NCBI GenBank assembly: GCA_012518475.1
Contig: JAAYSB010000381.1
Span: forward strand, 1 to 10,893
DNA length: 10,893 nt
Direction: 5' to 3'
DNA from: Intrasporangiaceae bacterium
GTDB lineage: Bacteria > Actinomycetota > Actinomycetes > Actinomycetales > Dermatophilaceae
Part shown: positions 1 to 5,227 of the stretch, one piece after another
Numbering within the stretch: the stretch's first letter is position 1
Layout of the letters: each line of letters opens with the position of its first letter
Notes under the pieces: model-generated
What the model was told of the DNA's origin: nothing
Databases searched by the model: none
The model's input: the letters and a program-made list of their open reading frames with translations, nothing else
Translations under genes and position numbers: made by a program

Positions 1-1108
1 ACCACTTGCGGGCGCCTGCGGGCGAGGCACCTGCCGCAACGGTCTCCTCGATGAGCTCGATGAGACCCGCGTTGAGGACGTCGCGCATCTCGAGATCGCT
101 GTACCCCCAGTCGGACTGGAGTCGCTTGCGACGCTCGGCCGGCGGCTCGGGCAGCGTCGCGCGCAGCTCCTCGACCCACTCCAGTGACGGGGCGACGGGA
201 ACCAGGTCAGGCTCAGGAAAGTAGCGGTAGTCCTCGGCGTCGGACTTCACGCGGCCGGAGGTCGTGATGCCGGTGTCCTCGTGCCAGTGCCGCGTCTCCT
301 GGACGATCGAACCGCCGCCGGTGAGGACGGCGCCGTGACGGCACATCTCGTAGCGGACGGCACGCTCGACCGAGCGCAGCGAGTTGACGTTCTTGGTCTC
401 GCTCCGGGTGCCGAACGTCTGCGAGCCCTTCGGCATGAGTGAGAGGTTCACGTCGCAGCGCATCGAGCCCTGCTCCATGCGGACGTCCGAGACGTCGAGT
501 GCCTTGAGCAGGTCACGCAACGTGGAGACGTATGCGCGCGCCACCTCCGGCGCCCGCTCCCCCGCTCCGACGATCGGCTTGGTCACGATCTCGATGAGTG
601 GGATGCCGGCCCGGTTGTAGTCGACGAGGGAGTGGGTCGCGCCATGGATGCGGCCCGTCGCACCGCCGATGTGCGTCGACTTGCCGGTGTCCTCCTCCAT
701 GTGGGCGCGCTCGATCTCCACGCGGAAGACCTCGCCGTCCTCGAGGGGCACGTCGAGCCAGCCGCCATAGGCGATCGGCTCGTCGTACTGCGAGGTCTGG
801 AAGTTCTTCGGCATGTCCGGATAGAAGTAGTTCTTCCGGGCGAACCGGCACCACTGCGCAATCTCGCAGTTGAGGGCCAGGCCGATGCGGATCGCCGACT
901 CCACCCCGACGGCGTTGACGACCGGCAGGGCACCGGGAAGACCGAGGCAGACGGGGCATACCTGGGTGTTCGGCGCGGCACCGAAGGCGGTCGGGCAGCC
1001 GCAGAACATCTTCGTGTTCGTGTGCAGCTCGACGTGGACCTCCAGACCCATGACCGGGTCGAAGGCGGCAACGGTCTCGTCGTAGTCGAGGACGTCAGCG
1101 GTCGCCAT
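1..1108 (-). CDS. gatB: Asp/Glu-tRNA amidotransferase subunit B (3' end cut off by window)
   Basis: This is the tRNA-binding and kinase-like subunit of GatCAB, which phosphorylates the side chain of mischarged Glu-tRNA(Gln) or Asp-tRNA(Asn) and amidates it with ammonia from GatA. I translated 369 codons from ATG at 1108; the frame is open to the left edge. Seen in the sequence: GLEVHVEL (residues 21-28, with E23 and H25 matching the metal-binding pair of the family), a CxC...CxxC set at C36, C38, C51 and C54, FYPDMPKNFQ near residue 95, HMEEDTGKS near 136, DYNRAGIPL, EQGSMRCDVN, and ETKNVNSLRSVERA. The visible end lies in the helical domain before the C-terminal tRNA-binding YqeY-like domain. 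Family length is about 500 residues, so roughly 130 are missing. The start lies 3 nt after the gatA stop and 8 nt after GGGAGG. Identification is very secure. Confidence 0.97.
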   Translation of the reverse strand, partial: MATADVLDYDETVAAFDPVMGLEVHVELHTNTKMFCGCPTAFGAAPNTQVCPVCLGLPGALPVVNAVGVESAIRIGLALNCEIAQWCRFARKNYFYPDMPKNFQTSQYDEPIAYGGWLDVPLEDGEVFRVEIERAHMEEDTGKSTHIGGATGRIHGATHSLVDYNRAGIPLIEIVTKPIVGAGERAPEVARAYVSTLRDLLKALDVSDVRMEQGSMRCDVNLSLMPKGSQTFGTRSETKNVNSLRSVERAVRYEMCRHGAVLTGGGSIVQETRHWHEDTGITTSGRVKSDAEDYRYFPEPDLVPVAPSLEWVEELRATLPEPPAERRKRLQSDWGYSDLEMRDVLNAGLIELIEETVAAGASPAGARKW

Positions 1109-1111
1109 GGC

Positions 1112-2665
1112 TCAGGCCTCCCTGGTGGTGGTCGCAGCGGTCGTCGGTGCGGGCAGTGTCAGCACGTCGGGTGCCTGGTCGAGGAGTGGCCCACCCCACT
1201 GGGCGGTGAGGCGAGCCTCGAGGGCGGCGCCGACGGCATACAGTCGGTCGTCGGCCATCGCGGGCGCGAGGACCTGGAAGCCGGTCGGCAGTCCGTCCTC
1301 GGGCGCGACGCCTGACGGCAGCGACAGCCCCGGGATGCCGGCGAGGTTGGCGGGGATCGTCGCGATGTCGTTGAGGTACATCGCCATCGGGTCGTCCATC
1401 TTCTCGCCGAACCGGAAGGCCGTCGTCGGCGCGGTGGGGGAGACGAGGACGTCGGCCTGCTCGAAGGCCGCGGTGAACTCGTCAGCGATGAGGCGCCGAA
1501 CCTTCTGCGCCGACCCGTAGTACGCGTCGTAGTACCCGGAGGACAGCGCATAGGTCCCGAGGATGATCCGGCGCTTGACCTCGTCACCGAAGCCCGCGTC
1601 ACGGGTCGCGGCCATGACCTGCTCGGCCGAGGGGTCGTCGATCCCCTCCGGCCAGACCCGCAGGCCGTAGCGCATGGCGTCGAACTTGGCGAGGTTGCTC
1701 GAGGCCTCCGAGGGCAGGATGAGGTAGTACGTCGCCAGCGCGAACGTGAACGACGGGCACGACACCTCGACGATCTCGGCGCCGGCGTCGACAAGGTGCT
1801 GGACCGACTCGTCGAAGCGCTGCTGCACCCCGGCCTGGAACCCCTCCCCTGTCAGCTCCCGGACGATGCCGATCCGCATGCCTGACACGTCGGCCCGCCG
1901 GGCGGCCTCGACGAGTCCGGGCAACGGGTCACTGATCGACGTGGAGTCGAGCGGGTCGTGGCCGCCGATGATCTCGTGGAGCAGCGCGGCGTCGAGGACG
2001 GTGCGGGTGCACGGCCCGGCCTGGTCGAGCGAGCTGGCGAGCGCCACGAGGCCGTAGCGCGAGACCCCGCCGTAGGTCGGCTTGGTGCCGACCGTGCCGG
2101 TCACCGATGCCGGCTGGCGGATCGAGCCACCGGTGTCGGTCCCGATGGCCCAGGGAGCCTGGTGGCTGGCCACGACCGCGGAGGACCCGCCCCCGGAGCC
2201 ACCGGGGATCCGGTCGAGGTCCCAGGGGTTGCGGGTCGGCCCATAGGCGCTGTGCTCGGTCGAGGACCCCATGGCGAACTCGTCCATGTTCGTCTTGCCG
2301 AGGATGGGCAGGCCGGACTCCTTGAGACGGCGCACGACGGTGGCGTCATAGGGCGGGATCCAGCCCTCGAGGATCTTTGAGCCGCAGGTTGTCGGAAGCC
2401 CCTCGGTCGCCATGACGTCCTTGACCGCGATCGGCACCCCAGCGCCGGTCGGCAGCGACTCGCCCGCGGCCCGGCGACGGTCCACCTCGTCGGCGGCGGC
2501 GAGAGCACCCTCGGCGTTGACGTGGAGGTAGGCGTGGATCCGGTCGTCGACGGCACGCGTCCGGTCAAGGTGGGCCTGGGTCAGCTCGCGGGAGGACACC
2601 TCGCCGGCGGCGAGGAGGTCGGCGAGCTCGGCAGCGGTCTTCCGCGTGAGGTCAGCAGAGGTCAT
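1112..2665 (-). CDS. gatA: Asp/Glu-tRNA amidotransferase subunit A (glutaminase)
   Basis: GatA belongs to the amidase-signature family. It hydrolyses glutamine and channels the ammonia to GatB in the cytoplasmic GatCAB complex. The product is 517 residues, slightly long for the family (about 490-515). The Ser-cisSer-Lys catalytic triad is visible: K82 in VPIAVKDV, S157 in the glycine/serine-rich loop PGGSGGGSS, and S181 in DTGGSIRQPA. These are each three residues after the S. aureus GatA triad (K79, S154, S178). NMDEFAMGSS (126-135) and KPTYGGVSRYGL are also typical. The C-terminus ends in a Thr/Ala-rich tail. The ATG at 2665 is preceded by AGGA with a 6-nt gap, and translation opens with MTSADLTRKTAAEL, as expected for the N-terminal helix. 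It lies 45 nt after gatC and 3 nt before gatB. Unlike M. tuberculosis, no pfkA separates gatA from gatB. No frameshift is seen. Confidence 0.97.
   Translation of the reverse strand: MTSADLTRKTAAELADLLAAGEVSSRELTQAHLDRTRAVDDRIHAYLHVNAEGALAAADEVDRRRAAGESLPTGAGVPIAVKDVMATEGLPTTCGSKILEGWIPPYDATVVRRLKESGLPILGKTNMDEFAMGSSTEHSAYGPTRNPWDLDRIPGGSGGGSSAVVASHQAPWAIGTDTGGSIRQPASVTGTVGTKPTYGGVSRYGLVALASSLDQAGPCTRTVLDAALLHEIIGGHDPLDSTSISDPLPGLVEAARRADVSGMRIGIVRELTGEGFQAGVQQRFDESVQHLVDAGAEIVEVSCPSFTFALATYYLILPSEASSNLAKFDAMRYGLRVWPEGIDDPSAEQVMAATRDAGFGDEVKRRIILGTYALSSGYYDAYYGSAQKVRRLIADEFTAAFEQADVLVSPTAPTTAFRFGEKMDDPMAMYLNDIATIPANLAGIPGLSLPSGVAPEDGLPTGFQVLAPAMADDRLYAVGAALEARLTAQWGGPLLDQAPDVLTLPAPTTAATTTREA
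1117..1122 (-). promoter_or_regulatory. Ribosome binding site of gatB inside the end of gatA
   Basis: On the minus strand GGGAGG lies 8 nt before the gatB ATG (1108-1106). It sits within the last codons of gatA, upstream of the gatA TGA at 1114-1112. It fixes the gatB start and suggests that gatB translation is coupled to gatA, which suits equal subunit production for a complex. Confidence 0.8.
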
Positions 2666-2710
2666 CAGTGGTCCTGAGGTCGGGGCGAGTGGTCCGGTCG
2701 GAAGGCGGGG

Positions 2711-3007
2711 TCAGTCCTCGGCGAGGATCCGCGGGACTGAGAAGCGCTGCTCCTCTGCCTCGGGGGCCATCGCGAGCGCCTCCTCCGGGCTGAGCGAGGG
2801 GCGGACCTCGTCGGGGCGCGTGACATTGACGATCGGCATCGGGTGGCTCATCGGCTCGATGTCGGCGATCGGGGCCGAGGACACCGTGGCGACGGAGTCG
2901 AGGATGACGGCCAGCTCGCCGGCCAGGTGGTCGAGCTCGTCCTCGGCGAGGTCGATGCGCGCCAGCGAGGCCAGGTGGGCGACGTCGTCGCGGGTGAGTT
3001 CGGACAT
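2711..3007 (-). CDS. gatC: Asp/Glu-tRNA amidotransferase subunit C
   Basis: GatC is the small subunit that wraps around the GatA-GatB interface and stabilises the complex. The product is 98 residues, the usual size. It opens with SELTRDDVAHLASLARIDL (residues 2-20), continues with the helix EDELDHLAGELAVILD (22-37), and contains the conserved MSHPMP (53-58) and a C-terminal EAEEQRFSVPRIL segment. The open frame continues upstream for many codons, but homology starts at the ATG at 3007. That ATG has no usable Shine-Dalgarno (AGGAG is about 15 nt away) but has TAGACT 7 nt upstream, which fits a leaderless transcript. It is first in the gatCAB operon. The 45-nt gap to gatA holds an 8-bp direct repeat (GGACCACT on the minus strand, 2667-2674 and 2688-2695), meaning unknown. 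Confidence 0.95.
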   Translation of the reverse strand: MSELTRDDVAHLASLARIDLAEDELDHLAGELAVILDSVATVSSAPIADIEPMSHPMPIVNVTRPDEVRPSLSPEEALAMAPEAEEQRFSVPRILAED

Positions 3008-3014
3008 AGGGAGC

Positions 3015-3020
3015 AGTCTA
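3015..3020 (-). promoter_or_regulatory. Putative -10 element of a leaderless gatCAB promoter
   Basis: TAGACT on the minus strand matches the actinobacterial TAnnnT -10 consensus and ends 7 nt before the gatC ATG. Transcription would then begin at or next to the start codon. No clear -35 is present; GTCAGG lies at the right distance but is a poor match. This is inferred from spacing and motif only. Confidence 0.6.
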
Positions 3021-3088
3021 GGTCTCCTGGTGCGCTGACCTGACCCCGCCCACCGCCATCCGCCCGCAGGAGTGCTGTGACGCGCCGC

Positions 3089-3094
3089 GGAGGG
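3089..3094 (+). promoter_or_regulatory. Alternative ribosome binding site for the phosphoesterase gene
   Basis: GGAGGG lies 6 nt before an in-frame GTG at 3101, which would give a protein six residues longer than the chosen start (adding MARLGP). A second, weaker option is AGGAG at 3068-3072, only 4 nt before GTG 3077 (14 extra residues). Both compete with the leaderless model for GTG 3119. Confidence 0.4.
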
Positions 3095-3105
3095 TTCGCC
3101 GTGGC

Positions 3106-3111
3106 TAGGCT
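3106..3111 (+). promoter_or_regulatory. Putative -10 element of a leaderless promoter for the phosphoesterase operon
   Basis: TAGGCT matches TAnnnT and ends 7 nt before the GTG at 3119, the same geometry as on the gatC side. The two -10 elements point away from each other, about 85 bp apart. No -35 match is evident. If this promoter is used, transcripts cannot include the Shine-Dalgarno at 3089-3094. Confidence 0.55.
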
Positions 3112-3118
3112 CGGTCCC

Positions 3119-3877
3119 GTGACCCGACTGCTCCACCTCAGTGACACCCATCTGCACGCCGCGGGCGCCGAACGTCTCCACCCGGAGATCGACCCGCGCG
3201 CGCGGCTCGAGGAGGTGCTCGACCGGGTCCGCGCCTACGGCCCGTTCGACGCGGTCGTGGTCACCGGTGACGTCTGTGACGACGGGAGCATCGAGGGCGC
3301 GCAGGCCGTCCGAGACCTCGTCGAGGACCTCGCTCCTGTCGTCCTCGCGGTCCCGGGCAACCACGATCTGCCCGGCCCGGTCGGGCAGGTCTTCGGCCGA
3401 CCGTTCGCCGAGGTCGGGCCGTGGCACCTCGTCGGAGCCTCGACCCAGGTCGAGGGCGAGGTCGCCGGGGTCGGGGACGGCGTCCTCGAGGCCCTGCACG
3501 AGATCGGCGAGAGACCGGCGGTGCTGCTCATGCACCACCCCATCGAGTCCCGCAGCACCCACGAGTGGTTCACCCTCGGCGGCCGCGACGAGGTCGTCGC
3601 CGCGGTCGAGGCGCACCCGGCACCGCTCGTCATCCTCTCGGGGCACACCCACGAGGCCTACGAGGGACGCCTCGGGCAGGCCCAGCTGCTGGGAGCACCG
3701 GCCACCTACTACTCGATCCGACACCGGGGCGATGAGTTCGACTTCGTCCGCGACGAGTTCGGGGCGGCTGTGGTCAACCTCGACGACACGGCCCTCACCG
3801 CCGGCGTCGAACTCGTGCTCCTCCAGGACCGAGCGTGTGCCGAGGACCGCATCGAGCTGCCGGACGAGGAGGTCTGA
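3119..3877 (+). CDS. Calcineurin-like metallophosphoesterase, CpdA/Icc-like
   Basis: This is a soluble two-metal phosphoesterase of 252 residues. All five motif blocks are visible: LSDTH (D9, H11), TGDVCDD (D51), PGNHD (N81, H82), MHHP (H139, H140) and SGHTHE (H176, H178). Layout and length fit the class III cyclic-nucleotide phosphodiesterase group that includes E. coli CpdA and M. tuberculosis Rv0805, but many relatives act on other phosphomonoesters or diesters, so the substrate cannot be read from sequence. No signal peptide is seen. GTG 3119 was chosen because TAGGCT lies 7 nt upstream and the metal-site strand starts immediately (MTRLLHLSDTH). GTG 3101, with GGAGGG 6 nt before it, is a real alternative. 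It is first of a three-gene plus-strand set, and its last codons carry the next gene's ribosome binding site. Confidence 0.9.
   Translation: MTRLLHLSDTHLHAAGAERLHPEIDPRARLEEVLDRVRAYGPFDAVVVTGDVCDDGSIEGAQAVRDLVEDLAPVVLAVPGNHDLPGPVGQVFGRPFAEVGPWHLVGASTQVEGEVAGVGDGVLEALHEIGERPAVLLMHHPIESRSTHEWFTLGGRDEVVAAVEAHPAPLVILSGHTHEAYEGRLGQAQLLGAPATYYSIRHRGDEFDFVRDEFGAAVVNLDDTALTAGVELVLLQDRACAEDRIELPDEEV
3866..3872 (+). promoter_or_regulatory. Strong ribosome binding site of the TIGR03085 gene
   Basis: GAGGAGG lies 7 nt before the GTG at 3880, within the final codons of the phosphoesterase gene (stop 3875-3877). It fixes the GTG start, against a longer frame that opens at 3835, and links the two genes translationally. 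Confidence 0.8.
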
Positions 3878-3879
3878 CC

Positions 3880-4527
3880 GTGCCCACGACAGCCGTCGCC
3901 GCCGCTGAGCGGGAGGCCCTCTGCGACACCTTCGAGCGGGTCGGCCCCGATGCTCCGACGCTCTGCCACCCCTGGCTCACCAGGGACCTGGCCGCTCACC
4001 TCGTGCTGCGTGAGCACCGTCCCGACCTGGCGGTCGGGATGTTCGTGCCCATGCTCAGCGAGCGCCTCGAGCGCGAGCAGTCCGAGCTCGGCCGCCAGAC
4101 CCCGTGGCCCGAGCTCGTCGACCGGGTCCGCTCCGGCCCGCCTGCGTGGCACCCCACCCAGATCGGCCGGATCGACGAGGCGGTCAACGCGCTCGAGTTC
4201 TTCATCCACCACGAGGACGTGCTCCGAGCCCCGGAGGGTTTCACCCCCCGCGTCCTGACGCCGGAGGTCGAGGCCGGTGTCTGGGTGGCTCTCAAGCGGA
4301 TGGCCAAGGTGCTCTTCCGCAAGGTCGACGCCGGCCTGGTCCTGGCCGCCCCCGGCCACGGCCGGATCGCGCTCAAGCCGCCGTCGAAGCACGGCTCGGT
4401 CACGGTCACCGGGGCTCCCGGCGAGCTGGCCCTGCTCGGGTTCGGCCGCAGGAACCAGGCCGACTACGAGGCGCGCGGCTCCCAGGCTGCCCTGTCCGCT
4501 CTCGCCTCGGCGCCCCTGGGCGCCTGA
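3880..4527 (+). CDS. TIGR03085 family metal-binding protein (DinB/maleylpyruvate-isomerase-like fold)
   Basis: The 215-residue product resembles actinobacterial proteins annotated TIGR03085, which belong to the DinB / mycothiol-dependent maleylpyruvate isomerase N-domain superfamily of four-helix bundles. The exact role of this family is not known. Visible features are an N-terminal helix with EREALCDTFERVGPDAPTLC (10-29), PWLTRDLAAHLVLREHRPD (31-49) with H40 as the likely first metal ligand, and EFFIHHEDVLRA (106-117), where H110/H111 with E112 resembles the second metal-binding helix. The C-terminal half (about 130-190) is a beta-rich module ending LGFGRR. There is no signal peptide or membrane segment. 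GTG 3880 is supported by GAGGAGG and lies 2 nt after the phosphoesterase stop. A thiol-dependent (mycothiol) transferase or isomerase role is possible but only inferred from the fold. Confidence 0.88.
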   Translation: MPTTAVAAAEREALCDTFERVGPDAPTLCHPWLTRDLAAHLVLREHRPDLAVGMFVPMLSERLEREQSELGRQTPWPELVDRVRSGPPAWHPTQIGRIDEAVNALEFFIHHEDVLRAPEGFTPRVLTPEVEAGVWVALKRMAKVLFRKVDAGLVLAAPGHGRIALKPPSKHGSVTVTGAPGELALLGFGRRNQADYEARGSQAALSALASAPLGA

Positions 4528-4552
4528 GCCGACCACCGCATACCCCATCGGC

Positions 4553-5227
4553 ATGTCCCCCACACCACTTCAGCTCTCCCTCGATCTCATCGGCGTCTTC
4601 GTCTTCGCCCTCTCGGGCGGCCTCGTCGCCCTACGGGCCAACCTGGACCTCTTCGGGGTCCTCGTGCTCGCGTGGGTGACCGGCCTGGGCGGAGGCGTCA
4701 TTCGTGATCTCCTGCTCGGCCAGACTCCCCCGGTCGGCATCACCGACTGGCGGCTCGTGCTCACCGGTCTGCTGGCAGGCCTCATCGTCTTCGCGTTCCA
4801 CGGACGCTTCCAGTCCGTCGCCTCGCGCCGGCCCCGCAGAGCGGGTCTGATCACCCGCTCGGTCAAGGTCCTCGACGCCGTGGGCCTGTCCGTCTTCGCG
4901 GTCGCCGGCTCGGTCAAGGCCGTTCAGCTGGACAGTCCGTGGCTCGCCGCGATCGTCGTCGGCGGTATCACCGCGATCGGCGGCGGCATCATCCGGGACC
5001 TGCTGGCCCGGCAGGTCCCTGAGGTCCTTCAGCGTGAGCTCTACGCGGTGCCCGCCTTCGCGGGTGCTGCGCTCGTCGTCGGGCTCGATGCGGTCGGGTG
5101 GCTGACACCGCTGACGACCTGGCTGTGCGTGCTCGCGATCTTCGGCACGCGGATGGCAGCCGTTGCTCTCGACCTCAACATGCCGGTGGCCCCCGGATCC
5201 GGTGACTCGGCCGGCCGGAGGGCCTAG
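4553..5227 (+). CDS. TRIC family cation channel (UPF0126, YicG-like)
   Basis: This is a 224-residue integral membrane protein with two tandem UPF0126 repeats. Each carries the glycine signature followed by an arginine: GLGGGVIRDLL in the first and AIGGGIIRDLL in the second. About seven hydrophobic segments are visible, beginning with LDLIGVFVFALSGGLVALRA and ending with a segment around TTWLCVLAIFGTRMAAV. Prokaryotic homologues form trimeric cation (K+-conducting) channels, while some databases call them glycine transporters, so the physiological role here is open. The ATG at 4553 is the first start before the first membrane helix. It lacks a good Shine-Dalgarno; TACCCC-N6-ATG is a weak leaderless candidate. 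It lies 25 nt after the TIGR03085 stop. Its TAG (5225-5227) overlaps the opposing ligA stop, and no terminator is visible. Confidence 0.93.
   Translation: MSPTPLQLSLDLIGVFVFALSGGLVALRANLDLFGVLVLAWVTGLGGGVIRDLLLGQTPPVGITDWRLVLTGLLAGLIVFAFHGRFQSVASRRPRRAGLITRSVKVLDAVGLSVFAVAGSVKAVQLDSPWLAAIVVGGITAIGGGIIRDLLARQVPEVLQRELYAVPAFAGAALVVGLDAVGWLTPLTTWLCVLAIFGTRMAAVALDLNMPVAPGSGDSAGRRA

Noticed and set aside
3008..3724. An upstream in-frame extension of gatC running antisense to the phosphoesterase
   Set aside because: GatC homology and the usual 98-residue length begin at ATG 3007, and the extension looks like an antisense shadow.
3119..5227. The plus-strand trio as a phage-defence or signalling system
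   Set aside because: Nothing in the proteins (no nucleotide cyclase, effector nuclease or mobile-element context) supports defence; all three are common stand-alone actinobacterial families.
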